A DNA stretch of 64,000 bases from Oxalobacteraceae bacterium AB_14 (GCA_000381565.1 KB906724.1:2780980-2844979); one strand, 5' to 3'; shown: positions 24,476 through 33,889, counted from the first letter of the stretch. Program-made: numbers and translations. Notes: a model not told the origin generated them from the letters alone.

Positions 24476-25763
24476 TGTAGGTGTACTTGAACAGGAACAG
24501 CGCGGCGATCACCCACACCACCGGCTTGACCTGGCGGGCCTGGCCGGTCAGCAGTTTCAGTCCGGCGTAGGTGATGAAGCCGAAGGCGATGCCGTGGGCG
24601 ATGGAGTAGGTGAACGGGATCACCAGCGCGGTGATGGCGGCCGGCACGCTCTCGGTGGTGTCGCTCCAGTCGACATCGACCAGGTCGCGCAGCATCAGGC
24701 AGGCGACAAACAGCAGCGCCGGCGCGGTGGCGTAGGCCGGCACCACCCCGGCGATCGGCGCGAAGAACAAGGCCGCCAGGAACATCAGCGCCACCACCAG
24801 CGCCGTCAGGCCGGTGCGTCCGCCCGCCTGCACGCCGGCCGCGCTTTCCAGATAGGCGGTGGTGCTGGAGGTGCCGAGCATGGAGCCGGCCACAATCGCG
24901 CAGCTGTCGGCCAGCAGCGCCTTGTTCAGACGCTTCATCTTGCCGTCGACCAGCAGGCCGCCGCGGCTGGCGACGCCCATCAGCGTGCCGGTGGCGTCGA
25001 ACAGTTCAACCAGGAAGAACACCAGCACCACGTTGAACAATCCCATCGAGGCGGCGCCCTTCAGGTCGAACTGGAACAGCGTCGGCGCCAGCGATGGCGG
25101 CAGCGACATGAAACCGTGGAAGGTATTGCCGCCGAAGAAAAAGCTCATGATGGTCACCACCACGATGCCGATCAACAGCGCGCCCGGCACCCGCAGGCGG
25201 TCCAGCGTGACGATCAGCAGGAAGCCGAAGACGGCCATGATGGTTTGCGGCTTGTGCATATCGCCCACGCGCACCAGTGTTTCGGGGCTGGCGACCACCA
25301 GGCCGGCGCTCTTCATCGCGATCAAGGCCAGGAACAGGCCCAGGCCCACCGTGATGGCCACCCGCAGCGAATGCGGGATGCCGTTGACGATCAATTCCCG
25401 CACCCTGAACACGCTCACCAGGATGAACAGGCAGCCCGAGATGAACACCGCGCCCAACGCCGACTGCCAGGGCACGCCCATGCCCAGCACCACGGCGTAA
25501 GCGAAGTAGGCGTTCAGGCCCATGCCCGGCGCCATGCCGATCGGGTAGTTGGCGTACAAGCCCATGATGATGGTGCCCAGCGCCGCCGCCAGGCAGGTGG
25601 CGACGAACACGGCGTCCTTCGGCACGCCGGCGTCGCCCAGGATGGCCGGGTTGACGAAGATGATGTAGGCCATCGTCAGGAAGGTGGTGATGCCCGCGAC
25701 CACTTCGGTCCGAACGTTGCTGCCATGCTCAGTGAGCTTGAAAAATTTGTCGAGCGGCGACAT
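24465..25763 (-). CDS. AzgA-type (NCS2) purine permease, copy 2
   Basis: A 432-residue permease closely similar to the one at 18499 over its whole length, with the same MAPGMGLNAYFAYAV, LFDATGTLMGVASRGGLLVDGKM, LGTSSTTAYLESAAGVQAGGRTGLTAL and DWSDTTESVPAAITAL blocks. It imports a purine base such as hypoxanthine, guanine or adenine. Unlike copy 1 it has only a short, unstructured leader, with a GGGAGAA ribosome binding site. The two copies may differ in substrate or control. Confidence 0.93.
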   Translation of the reverse strand: MSPLDKFFKLTEHGSNVRTEVVAGITTFLTMAYIIFVNPAILGDAGVPKDAVFVATCLAAALGTIIMGLYANYPIGMAPGMGLNAYFAYAVVLGMGVPWQSALGAVFISGCLFILVSVFRVRELIVNGIPHSLRVAITVGLGLFLALIAMKSAGLVVASPETLVRVGDMHKPQTIMAVFGFLLIVTLDRLRVPGALLIGIVVVTIMSFFFGGNTFHGFMSLPPSLAPTLFQFDLKGAASMGLFNVVLVFFLVELFDATGTLMGVASRGGLLVDGKMKRLNKALLADSCAIVAGSMLGTSSTTAYLESAAGVQAGGRTGLTALVVALMFLAALFFAPIAGVVPAYATAPALLFVACLMLRDLVDVDWSDTTESVPAAITALVIPFTYSIAHGIAFGFITYAGLKLLTGQARQVKPVVWVIAALFLFKYTYITG

Positions 25764-25899
25764 GCGCGTTCTCCCTTGTAGCGTCGAGGCCGAAGAATAT
25801 CATGTACAGGCGATTCTCCTCGGAATTGCTTCTTGCACTAAAAGATGTAAAAATGGAAAAAATCACCATTCCCACCCGCACAGCGCACAGGGCACCAAT

Positions 25900-26253
25900 A
25901 TGGAACTTCAGCCGCAGCAAGCCGGCAGCACCGTGGTGCTCAGCCCCGCCGGTCGTATCGATCATACCCATGCCGATGCCTTCAAGCTAGCACTCGATCC
26001 GCACCTGCGCGATTGTGGCAAGGATGGCGCCGTGCTGGTGCTCGATTTCAGCGGCGTCAACTATATCAGCAGCATAGGCTTGCGCGCGCTGATGCTGGCC
26101 ATCAAGCAGGTCAGGGCGCAGGGCGGACGTATGGTGCTGGCGGCCCTGCAGCCGTTGGTGCTGGAGGTGTTCACCATCAGCCGCTTCGACATGCTGTTCG
26201 AGATCTTCCCCGACCGCGCCGGCGCGCTGGCAGCCGTGGGTGGCGCTTCATGA
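25900..26253 (+). CDS. STAS domain anti-sigma factor antagonist
   Basis: A 117-residue single STAS domain. VVLSPAGRIDHTHADAFKLAL and VLVLDFSGVNYISSIGLRALM are diagnostic; the serine at about residue 57, in YISSIGL, is in the position that RsbW-type kinases phosphorylate in SpoIIAA and RsbV. It overlaps the next gene by ATGA, so the two are translationally coupled. A phosphatase of the SpoIIE type and an RsbW-like kinase are encoded nearby, so this is the switch protein of that module. Confidence 0.9.
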   Translation: MELQPQQAGSTVVLSPAGRIDHTHADAFKLALDPHLRDCGKDGAVLVLDFSGVNYISSIGLRALMLAIKQVRAQGGRMVLAALQPLVLEVFTISRFDMLFEIFPDRAGALAAVGGAS

Positions 26254-27218
26254 AAGCGCGCATCTGGGGCGCGCGCGGCTCGCTGCCGGTGGCGCTGAAC
26301 CACAAGCAGATCCGCTCCAAGCTGGTGACCGCGCTCGAAGGCGCCATCGGCCGCAACCTCGACACGCCGGAGAAGGTGGCGTCGTACATCGACAACGATC
26401 TGGGCTTCGATGTGCGCGGCACCTACGGCGGCAATTCCAGCTGCGTTGAGGTCGAGGTGTGGAACCCGGACACCGTCCACGAGCACATCATCCTCGACCT
26501 GGGCTCCGGCGTGCGCGCGCTGGCCGGCGCCAAGCTGGCGCGTTACGGTCCGGCCAGGCCGCAGACCTACCATGTGTTCATGTCCCATCTCCATTGGGAC
26601 CACATCATGGGCTTCCCGTTCTTCACGCCGGCCTACATACCGGGCAACCGCATCATCATCTATGGTTGCCATCAGGAGCTGGAGACGGCCTTCCGCCGCC
26701 AGCAGGAGCCGATCAGCTTCCCGGTCGGCTTTCACCAGCTGGGCGCGACCATCGAGTTTGTCCAGATGGAGCCAGGCGTTCCGCTGCGCCTGCACGACCT
26801 GACCGTGACGGCCAAGCTGCAACTGCACGCGGGCGACTCCTATGGTTACCGCCTGGAACAGGGCGGCAAGGTCATGATCTACAGCACCGACTCCGAGCAC
26901 AAGCTCGATAACGCGGCCGAGCGCCTGGCCTTCGTCGAGTTCTTCCGCGATGCCGACCTGGTGATCTTCGACGCCATGTATTCGCTGGCCGATTCGATAT
27001 CGGTGAAGGCCGACTGGGGCCACTCCAGCAACGTGGTCGGCGTCGAACTGTGCCAGCTGGCCGGTGTGCACCAGCTTTGCTTGTTCCACCACGAACCCAT
27101 CTACGACGACGCGCAGATCGCCCGCGTGCTGGCCGAGACGCGGCGCTACGCCGAAATCACCGGCGAAGCGCCGCTGGAGATCGTCTCGGCCTACGACGGC
27201 ATGGAAATCGAACTGTAA
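26250..27218 (+). CDS. MBL-fold metallo-hydrolase
   Basis: A 322-residue metallo-beta-lactamase-fold enzyme. The metal motif is SHLHWDHIMGFPFF (His 113-Asp 117-His 118), with GGNSSCVEVEVW and LDLGSGVRAL upstream and STDSEHKLD, DAMYS and LFHHEPIYDD downstream giving further ligands. The opening GARGSLPV with GGNSSCVEV recalls the branch of RNase Z/cyclic nucleotide phosphodiesterase-like members. The start at 26250 overlaps the STAS stop. Coupling to a partner-switching module suggests a signalling role, perhaps hydrolysis of a nucleotide messenger; that is inference. Confidence 0.85.
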   Translation: MKARIWGARGSLPVALNHKQIRSKLVTALEGAIGRNLDTPEKVASYIDNDLGFDVRGTYGGNSSCVEVEVWNPDTVHEHIILDLGSGVRALAGAKLARYGPARPQTYHVFMSHLHWDHIMGFPFFTPAYIPGNRIIIYGCHQELETAFRRQQEPISFPVGFHQLGATIEFVQMEPGVPLRLHDLTVTAKLQLHAGDSYGYRLEQGGKVMIYSTDSEHKLDNAAERLAFVEFFRDADLVIFDAMYSLADSISVKADWGHSSNVVGVELCQLAGVHQLCLFHHEPIYDDAQIARVLAETRRYAEITGEAPLEIVSAYDGMEIEL

Positions 27219-27226
27219 GCGCGGCC

Positions 27227-29335
27227 ATGCTGCTCCGCTTGCAAACCCAGGCCCTGGGCGGCGTACGCGCAGGCCGGGGCAGGCCGCTGGCGCTGGTGCT
27301 GGCGTGCCTGCTGGCCGTGGCGCTGTCCGTCGGCGGCGACGGCCTGCTGCCGCAACTGCGGCTTGCCTTGTTCAACGCCTACCAGGTCCACTTTCCGCGC
27401 CAGCGCGCAACGGGACCGGTCCAGATCATCGCCATCGACGAAGCTTCGCTGAAGGAGTTCGGCCAGTGGCCGTGGCCGCGCACCCGCTTGACCGAGCTGA
27501 TAGAGCATGTCAACGCCCAGCAGCCGCTGGCCATCGGCCTGGACATCCTGATGCCGGAGCCGGACACCACCTCGCCCGAGGCCCTGGCTGCGCGCTTGCC
27601 CGCCGGTCCGCTGCGCGACAGCCTGGCGGCGCTGCCCGCGTATGACGACGTGCTGGCGGCGGCCATGCGGCGCGCGCCGATCGTGCTGGGCGCGGCGGGC
27701 TTTGCCCATGCCGAAGCCGGCACCAGCGATGCGCTGCGCGTGTGGCCGGTGCATGTGAAATGGCCGGTGTCGTCGCTGCCGGTGATGCGCTTCCCGCGGG
27801 CGATGTCCAGTTTGCCCTTGCTGCAGGCGGCTGCCAAAGGACAGGGGTTGTTGTCGGTGAATCTGGAAAGAGGCATCGTGCGGCGCGCGCCCCTGGTCGG
27901 TGCCATTGGCGAGACGCTGGCGCCGGCGCTGTCGATGGAGCTGCTGCGCGTGGCCACCGGCAGTTCGGCGCTGGAGATCGAGGCCGACGCCGACGGCGTC
28001 CACAGTGTGTCGGTCGGCGCCCTGCGTGTGCCGACCGCGCCGGATGGCACGGTGTGGGTTAATTTTTCAGCGCCTGCGATGGACCGCTACATCTCGGCGT
28101 TGGACGTGATGCGCGGTCGCCTGGCCGACGGCGCGCTGCAAAACAAGATCGTCATTGTCGCCATGACCGGCCTGGGCCTGACCGACTACAAGACCAATGC
28201 CCGCGGCGACTTCATGCCCGGCGTGGACACGCATGCGCAGATGATAGAGAGCTTCTTCGATGGCGCCTTCCTGCGGCGCCCCGGATGGATGCGCTGGGCC
28301 GAAGTGGCGGCGTTCGCCGCGTGCAGCCTGCTGCTGGTCTGGTCGCTGCCCAAGCTGCGCCTGTTGTTGGCCGTGCCGCTGGGCGGCGCGCTGGTGCTGG
28401 GCGTGTATGGCGGCGGCACGTTGCTGTTTGCGCGGGCCGGCTTGCTGTTCGATGCGACCGGCGTGGTGTGCGCCGTCGTCCTGGTCGGACTCAGCCTGTT
28501 GACCAGCATGCTGGCGGCGGCGGTGCGCGACCGCAAGCACAGCGATCGCGCCTTGCAGGTGGCCCGCGTCTCCGCCGCCAAGACCGCCGGTGAACTGGGC
28601 GCGGCGCGCCGCATCCAGATGGCGACGCTGCCGCAGGCCGCGCTGTCCTTCCCCGGCGAGCGGCGCTTCTCGCTGGAGGCCTTGCTGGAACCTGCGCGCG
28701 AGGTGGGCGGCGACCTGTATGACTTCTTCATGCTCGATCGCGACCGTCTGTTCTTCATGGTCGGCGACGTGTCGGGAAAAGGTTTGCCGGCCAGCCTGTT
28801 CATGGTGGTGGCGAAGGCGCTGTCCAAGAGCGTCGCGCTGCGCGGGCCGTCGGAAATGGCCGCCATCATGAACGGCGCCAACCGCGAACTGACCCGCGAG
28901 AATCCCGAGATGCTGTTCGTGAGCAGCGTGGCGGGGATACTGGACGCGTCCAACGGCCAGGTCTGCCTCTGCAACGCCGGTCATGACGCACCGCGCCGCC
29001 TGACTGTGGATGGCCGCGTCGAGCACCTGCAAGCCGCGGACGGTCCGCCGCTGTGCGTGATGGACGATTTCGAATATCCGGTGCAGCACTACCAGCTGCA
29101 GGCCGGCGAGTGCCTGTGCCTGACCACCGATGGCATCAACGAGGCCATGAACGAGGCGGGGGCCTTGTATGGCAACGAGCGGCTGGACCGCTTGCTGGCC
29201 ACGCTACCTGCGGCGGCGGCCATTCCCGCCGCCGTGGTGCAGGCGGTGCGCGACGATGTGCGCCTGCACGTCGGCCTGGCCGAGCCCTCGGACGATCTGA
29301 CCTTGCTGGTGCTGCGCTGGAATGGCGCGGTTTGA
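27227..29335 (+). CDS. CHASE2 sensor with PP2C/SpoIIE-type phosphatase domain
   Basis: A 702-residue membrane protein. A first transmembrane segment (about residues 22-40) leads into a CHASE2 extracellular domain (FPRQRATGPVQIIAIDEASLKEFGQWPWPR, then PLAIGLDILMPEPD). Two or three transmembrane helices at about 345-430 follow, then a short coiled linker and a SpoIIE-type phosphatase (EVGGDLYDFFMLDRDRLFFMVGDVSGKGLPASLFM, LVLCNAGH-like CLCNAGHDAP, LCLTTDGINEAMN and PSDDLTLLVL). It would dephosphorylate the STAS protein in response to an outside signal. It starts nine bases after the MBL gene. Confidence 0.92.
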   Translation: MLLRLQTQALGGVRAGRGRPLALVLACLLAVALSVGGDGLLPQLRLALFNAYQVHFPRQRATGPVQIIAIDEASLKEFGQWPWPRTRLTELIEHVNAQQPLAIGLDILMPEPDTTSPEALAARLPAGPLRDSLAALPAYDDVLAAAMRRAPIVLGAAGFAHAEAGTSDALRVWPVHVKWPVSSLPVMRFPRAMSSLPLLQAAAKGQGLLSVNLERGIVRRAPLVGAIGETLAPALSMELLRVATGSSALEIEADADGVHSVSVGALRVPTAPDGTVWVNFSAPAMDRYISALDVMRGRLADGALQNKIVIVAMTGLGLTDYKTNARGDFMPGVDTHAQMIESFFDGAFLRRPGWMRWAEVAAFAACSLLLVWSLPKLRLLLAVPLGGALVLGVYGGGTLLFARAGLLFDATGVVCAVVLVGLSLLTSMLAAAVRDRKHSDRALQVARVSAAKTAGELGAARRIQMATLPQAALSFPGERRFSLEALLEPAREVGGDLYDFFMLDRDRLFFMVGDVSGKGLPASLFMVVAKALSKSVALRGPSEMAAIMNGANRELTRENPEMLFVSSVAGILDASNGQVCLCNAGHDAPRRLTVDGRVEHLQAADGPPLCVMDDFEYPVQHYQLQAGECLCLTTDGINEAMNEAGALYGNERLDRLLATLPAAAAIPAAVVQAVRDDVRLHVGLAEPSDDLTLLVLRWNGAV

Positions 29336-29339
29336 TGGA

Positions 29340-29930
29340 TCAACGCACGCGGATCTCGACACGGCGGTTGCGCGGCTCGTCGACGCCGTCGGCGGTGGGC
29401 ACCAGCAGCTCACGTTCGCCGCGTCCCTGCACGGCGATGCGTTCGGCGTCGATGCCCACCTCCACCAGGATGCGCTTGACCGTGGCCGCGCGCCGCAGCG
29501 ACAACTGGTCGTTGTAGTCCTGCTTGGCGACGGTGTCGGTATGGCCGATGACGATGATCTCCGGAGCTGGGCGCAACGCCAACTGCGCCTTGACCTCCAC
29601 CAGCCGCGCCGCCGATTCCGGCACCAGGGTGTCGGTGTCGGTGACGAAGTACAGCGTGAACACTGCGGCCCGCTGCGGCATGGCGGTCAAGGTGGCGGCG
29701 TAGCGCTTGCCGATGTCGGCCCCGTCGCCGGTGCTGACGGTGGCGCCTTTGCCATCGATCGCCACGGTCTGGTAGGGTTGGTCGAGCACCGTATCGACGC
29801 CGGCGGTGGTGATGATCACGGCGCTGGCCTTGCCGTCCTGGCTGGGAAGCAGGGTGATTTGCTCGGTCGGGGTGCGCTGCTGCTGCGAGACGGCGGCCAG
29901 CAGGCAGACGATCCAGATCAGCATGGTCAT
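29340..29930 (-). CDS. OmpA-family peptidoglycan-associated protein
   Basis: A 196-residue exported protein. The C-terminal half is an OmpA-like domain: TLYFVTDTDTLVPESAARLVEVKAQLALRPAPEIIVIGHTDTVAKQDYNDQLSLRRAATVKRILVEVGI and GRGERELLVPTADGVDEPRNRRVEI. The N terminus is a short hydrophobic segment (LIWIVCLLAAV). It lies three bases downstream of the FecR gene and is convergent with the CHASE2-phosphatase gene. It probably anchors the envelope part of this module to peptidoglycan. Confidence 0.88.
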   Translation of the reverse strand: MTMLIWIVCLLAAVSQQQRTPTEQITLLPSQDGKASAVIITTAGVDTVLDQPYQTVAIDGKGATVSTGDGADIGKRYAATLTAMPQRAAVFTLYFVTDTDTLVPESAARLVEVKAQLALRPAPEIIVIGHTDTVAKQDYNDQLSLRRAATVKRILVEVGIDAERIAVQGRGERELLVPTADGVDEPRNRRVEIRVR

Positions 29931-29933
29931 GCC

Positions 29934-30386
29934 TTACTTCCCGCCTTTGACGTCGATGACGAATTCGGTGCCGCGCACTCCCAGGATGGAAGTCGGGGTG
30001 CGGAACTGCACCGCGCCCGGCGATTGCTTGGAGAGCTTGCCGGAGATGACGCCCAGGGTGCCGCGCTTGACGGTGGCATTGAGCACGCCTTCATGCGAGG
30101 TCGGATCGAAAGCGTATTTTTCAAGCCACACATTGCTGTTCGGGCCCACCGCCAGCAACGTCTCGTCGCGCAGCGTGATGCCGACGCTGCCATCGGCGCC
30201 GGTGACCACGCGGTCGCTGGCCATCAGCGCGGCGCCTGTGGTGGCCGGGCTCTGTTTGCCGGCGTGCTCTATGGCGGCCGCCCCCTTGGTGGTCTTGACC
30301 ATGCCCGCCGGCTGTTCGGCGGCGCAGGCGCCGCCCAGCGCGAAGATGGCGGCAATGGCGGCGAAGGCGGCTTTTAAGTGACGCAT
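29934..30386 (-). CDS. FecR domain protein
   Basis: A 150-residue exported protein. The signal peptide is MRHLKAAFAAIAAIFALGGACA. The rest is a FecR domain: GMVKTTKGAAAIEHAGKQSPATTGAALMASDRVVTGADGSVGITLRDETLLAVGPNSNVWLEKYAFDP and RTPTSILGVRGTEFVIDV. The start at 30386 has a good AGGAGA ribosome binding site; longer frames run into the divergent kinase gene. Free FecR domains, not attached to an anti-sigma factor, often occur with OmpA and CHASE2 proteins and are thought to act in envelope sensing. Confidence 0.88.
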   Translation of the reverse strand: MRHLKAAFAAIAAIFALGGACAAEQPAGMVKTTKGAAAIEHAGKQSPATTGAALMASDRVVTGADGSVGITLRDETLLAVGPNSNVWLEKYAFDPTSHEGVLNATVKRGTLGVISGKLSKQSPGAVQFRTPTSILGVRGTEFVIDVKGGK

Positions 30387-30426
30387 GATTCTTCTCCTGA
30401 GATGAGCATTCCGATAATATGCTCGA

Positions 30427-30846
30427 ATGGACGGAAAAGAAACCGGTATTGCGCACCTGTTGCGGTTTCCAGCGCGGCTGGATGCGGTCTCCGGCGCGAT
30501 GTCGTTTGCCGCGATGGCGCTACAACAGGCTGGCCTTGGGCCGGGCGTGGTCGCGCGCGCAGAATTGATGCTGGAGGAGCTGCTGCGCAACAGCATCCTG
30601 CACGGCCACGGCGGCGACAGCGCCCATTCTGTTTGGGTCGGCGTGGCTGGCGCGCTGCTGGTGTACGAGGATGAAGCAGCGCCCTTCAATCCGCTCACGC
30701 AAGGCCCGCCGCCGCCCGATCCGGCGCGGCCCATCGAGGAGCAGGCTGTCGGCGGCGTCGGACTGCTGCTGATACGCCAGTTGGGCAGCGCGGTGGCCTA
30801 TCGCCACCATGAGGGACGCAACCGCATCGAGATCGCCTTACAATAG
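30427..30846 (+). CDS. RsbW-like ATP-binding protein (anti-sigma factor kinase)
   Basis: A 139-residue HATPase_c domain of the RsbW/SpoIIAB type. The N-box is in LMLEELLRNSILHGHGG (Glu-Glu-Leu and Asn), and the glycine-rich lid is AVGGVGLLLIRQLG. Such proteins phosphorylate STAS antagonists and bind sigma factors or other targets. The gene is divergent from FecR with a 40-base gap. Together with the STAS protein at 25900 and the phosphatase at 27227 it completes a partner-switching set. No sigma factor gene is seen nearby. Confidence 0.85.
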   Translation: MDGKETGIAHLLRFPARLDAVSGAMSFAAMALQQAGLGPGVVARAELMLEELLRNSILHGHGGDSAHSVWVGVAGALLVYEDEAAPFNPLTQGPPPPDPARPIEEQAVGGVGLLLIRQLGSAVAYRHHEGRNRIEIALQ

Positions 30847-30874
30847 TGGCTATCACCAACCACCAGGACTATGC

Positions 30875-31516
30875 ATGAGCGAGTTTTCCAGCGATATCTA
30901 CACCGAGCCTACGCCGATCGACGTCAACACCCTGAACAACCTCGGCCCGCTGGCGCCGATGGCGGGCATCTGGAAGGGCGAGCGTGGCATCGACATCAAG
31001 CCGAAGGCGGATGGTCCGCGCAAGCAGGCCTACGTCGAGCGCATCGAACTGCAGCCTATCGATCCGGTCACCAATGGTCCGCAGCTGTTCTACGGTTTGC
31101 GCTACCTGATCATCATCAACAAGCCTGGCCAGGCCAAGACCTACCACGAGCAGGTTGGCTACTGGCTGTGGGAGCCGGCCACCGGCACCGTGATCCAGAC
31201 GCTGGGTATCCCGCGCGGCCAGATCGCCATGGCCTCGGCCGTGGTGGCGCCGGACGCCAGGGAGTTTGAACTGGTGGCGCGGCTGGAATCCGATACCTAC
31301 GGCATCCGCTCCAATCCCTTCCTGGAATACGGCTTCAAGACCGTCGAGTACCGCATCAAGGTCACCATCAATGACGACGGCAGCTGGGGCTACGAGGAGG
31401 ACACCGTGATGATGATACGCGGACAGGAGGAACCGTTCCACCACGTCGATCGCAACCTGTTGTTCAAGGTGTCCGAACCGCTGCCGAATCCACAGGCGAG
31501 CGGCATCCCCGCCTGA
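30875..31516 (+). CDS. Nitrobindin/THAP4-like heme-binding beta-barrel protein
   Basis: A 213-residue protein of the FABP-like family once called DUF1794. LGPLAPMAGIWKGERGIDI is the diagnostic opening, and the body shows alternating strands such as YVERIELQPIDPVTNGPQLFYGLRYLIII, YHEQVGYWLWEPATGTVIQTLGIPRGQ and FHHVDRNLLFKVS, where the later His may be the haem ligand. The start at 30875 follows CCAGGAC. Family members bind haem and react with nitric oxide or peroxynitrite. It lies 28 bases after the RsbW-like gene on the same strand. Confidence 0.75.
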   Translation: MSEFSSDIYTEPTPIDVNTLNNLGPLAPMAGIWKGERGIDIKPKADGPRKQAYVERIELQPIDPVTNGPQLFYGLRYLIIINKPGQAKTYHEQVGYWLWEPATGTVIQTLGIPRGQIAMASAVVAPDAREFELVARLESDTYGIRSNPFLEYGFKTVEYRIKVTINDDGSWGYEEDTVMMIRGQEEPFHHVDRNLLFKVSEPLPNPQASGIPA

Positions 31517-31522
31517 TAACGT

Positions 31523-33889
31523 TCAGTCGGCGAGCGCGTAACCGTCGCGGCCCTTGCGTTTGGCCGCATACAGCGCGCCGTCGGCGCGGGCTGTCAGTTC
31601 GGCCGGGGTTTCGGCGTCGCGCGCGTGCAGCGCGATGCCGATGCTGGTGGTGATTCGCATCGGCTTGCCGGCGACGTCGAACGGCCGCCGCACCGATTCG
31701 ATGATCTTGGCCGCCAGCCGCGCGCATTCGCCGGGACCGTCCACCTGTTCGAACACAATCACGAATTCATCGCCCGCCAGGCGCGCCACCGTGTCCGAGG
31801 CGCGCACATTGCCCACCAGCCGCGAGGCGAACTCCTTCAATACCGAATCGCCGGCGCCGTGGCCCAGGGTGTCGTTGATGCTCTTGAAATGGTCGATGTC
31901 CAGGTAGGCCAGCGCCAGCGGGCGGCGATTGCGCCTGGACCGCACCACCGCCAGTTGCAGTATCTCTTCGAACATCAGGCGGTTGGCGATGCCGGTCAAG
32001 GAGTCGATGCGGGCGAGCTGCGTCAGGCGCTCTTCGATTTCCTTCATGCGCGTGGTGTCGTGCGTGAGCGAGTAGATGCCGACCACCGTGCCGTCGGCAG
32101 CGAGCTCCGGCACGAAGGTGGTTTCCAGCGTGTGCAGGCTGCCGCCGATCTGCGCCTTCAGTTCGTAGGTGACGTTCTGGCCGCGATAGGCCTGCTCCAG
32201 ATGGGCCTCCGCGTGTTCGTAGTGAACCCGGCCGATGCCGTCGACCAGGTGGCGGCCTATCAGCTTGTCCGGGTCCACGCCGAACCACTGGAAGAAGGTG
32301 GCATTGACGAACTGGAAGCGGCGCTTGTGGTCCAGGTAGGAGATCAATACCGGCAAATTGTCGGTCAGGAGTTTCAGGCGCTTTTCGCTGGCGGCCTGGC
32401 GCAGCTCGGCGCTCTTGCGCTCGGTGATGTCGACCGCCATCAGGTAGACGCCGGCCACGCTGCCGTCGGCGGCGATGTCCGGTATCAGGTCCCCCATCAC
32501 CTGCTGCGGCAGGCCGTCCTTGCGGCCTTCGCGTTCGTAGTGTACGCGCTCGCCGCGCATCGCCGCATCGTGGTAGGGCGCGATCGAGGCGACAAAATCC
32601 TGGCCCAGCACCTCGGACATGGTCCGGCCTATCATCGCCTGCGGATCGAGGCCCAGCATGGTGCGGAAGTATTCGTTGGTGAAGTGGTAGCGGTTGTCCC
32701 GGTCGATATACGCGACGATGGCGGGGATGCTGTCGGCGATCATGCGCAGGCGCTTTTCGCTGGCGGCGATCAGGGATTCGCTGTCGCGTATCGCTTCCTG
32801 CGCCTGTTCCCGCTCCGCCATCAGTTCGTGGAAGGCGCTGCTTAATTCGCCGATCTCGTCGCGCCGCCGCCGTTGCAGCACGCCGATGTTGACGTCGCCG
32901 CTGCGGATGTCGCTGATGTTGCGGCGCAGCCGGCCCAGGGGCTTGAGCAGGGCCTGGATCGCCAGCCACGCCATCAGGCCGGCCAGCGCGGCGAAGGCGC
33001 CGGCCGCCAGCATCGCGTGGCGGCGCATTTCGATCATCGGCGCGAACGCCTCGTCGACCGGGAAGCGCGCGCCGATGATCCAGTTGGTCGTGGACAGGTG
33101 CTTGTACGAGTAGATGCCGTCGCTGCCGTCCTTGTTGGCCGCCTCGGTCCACCCCTCGAAGCCTTGCAGCGCCATTTCGGTGGCGCGGTTGTAGCCAGGC
33201 CGCGCATTGATATGCTCGAGCAGGCGCTTCGGATTGGGATGGTGCACCAGGATGCCGCCGGTGGTCATGATGAACATGTAGCCGGTCTTGCCCGGTTTTT
33301 GCGCGGCGATCTGGGCCAGGAAATCGGTGTGGCTCAGATCGATGCTGCCACCCAGCAGCATCACCGCCTTGCCCTGCGCGTCCAGCACCGGATGGAGGAT
33401 CATGATGGCGGGCAGCCCGGACAGGATGCTCTTGAACGGCGGCGACACCGCCACCCGGCCGCCAGCCAGCACCTTTTGCATGAAGGCGCGCGGGCGGTCG
33501 TCCAGCGCCAGCACGGCGGCGCCTTCGCCTTCGGTGTGTATCAGGACGCCGTTGCGGTTGAAGATGTGCAGGTTGAGGAACGCCTTGCGCACGGCCGGAT
33601 GGCGGGCGACGAAGGCGCTCATGCGCTCGGCGTCTTGCCCGGCGTCGGACGGCATGGCGTCGGCCAGGCTGGCCAGCAGCGCTTCTTTCGCGGTGATCTG
33701 GGCGTCCACCTGCGCGGCTGCGGAGGACAGCAGGGCGTACTGCTGGTTGCCGATCACGCTTTTCATATCGCGTTCGGCCAGCACCAGCGCGACCCAGGTG
33801 ACGATGACCGTGGCAGCCAGCACCAGCATGACGACTACCGCCGTCATGCGGAATTTGAGGCTGCGTGGCAGTGGTGCTAAAACGGCCAT
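31523..33889 (-). CDS. Membrane diguanylate cyclase with Cache, HAMP, two PAS and GGDEF domains
   Basis: A 788-residue protein. A transmembrane segment at about 15-35 is followed by a dCache-type periplasmic domain (about 40-285), a second membrane segment (about 295-320), HAMP, two PAS domains (RMIADSIPAIVAYIDRDNRYHFTNEYF and KLLTDNLPVLISYLDHKRRFQFVNATFF), and a C-terminal GGDEF domain. The active-site signature reads AGDEF in RLAGDEFVIVFE instead of GGDEF, a variant found in some active enzymes. The inhibitory RxxD site is RASD just before it. It should make cyclic di-GMP in response to small ligands and inner signals. It is convergent with the nitrobindin-like gene. Confidence 0.92.
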   Translation of the reverse strand: MAVLAPLPRSLKFRMTAVVVMLVLAATVIVTWVALVLAERDMKSVIGNQQYALLSSAAAQVDAQITAKEALLASLADAMPSDAGQDAERMSAFVARHPAVRKAFLNLHIFNRNGVLIHTEGEGAAVLALDDRPRAFMQKVLAGGRVAVSPPFKSILSGLPAIMILHPVLDAQGKAVMLLGGSIDLSHTDFLAQIAAQKPGKTGYMFIMTTGGILVHHPNPKRLLEHINARPGYNRATEMALQGFEGWTEAANKDGSDGIYSYKHLSTTNWIIGARFPVDEAFAPMIEMRRHAMLAAGAFAALAGLMAWLAIQALLKPLGRLRRNISDIRSGDVNIGVLQRRRRDEIGELSSAFHELMAEREQAQEAIRDSESLIAASEKRLRMIADSIPAIVAYIDRDNRYHFTNEYFRTMLGLDPQAMIGRTMSEVLGQDFVASIAPYHDAAMRGERVHYEREGRKDGLPQQVMGDLIPDIAADGSVAGVYLMAVDITERKSAELRQAASEKRLKLLTDNLPVLISYLDHKRRFQFVNATFFQWFGVDPDKLIGRHLVDGIGRVHYEHAEAHLEQAYRGQNVTYELKAQIGGSLHTLETTFVPELAADGTVVGIYSLTHDTTRMKEIEERLTQLARIDSLTGIANRLMFEEILQLAVVRSRRNRRPLALAYLDIDHFKSINDTLGHGAGDSVLKEFASRLVGNVRASDTVARLAGDEFVIVFEQVDGPGECARLAAKIIESVRRPFDVAGKPMRITTSIGIALHARDAETPAELTARADGALYAAKRKGRDGYALAD

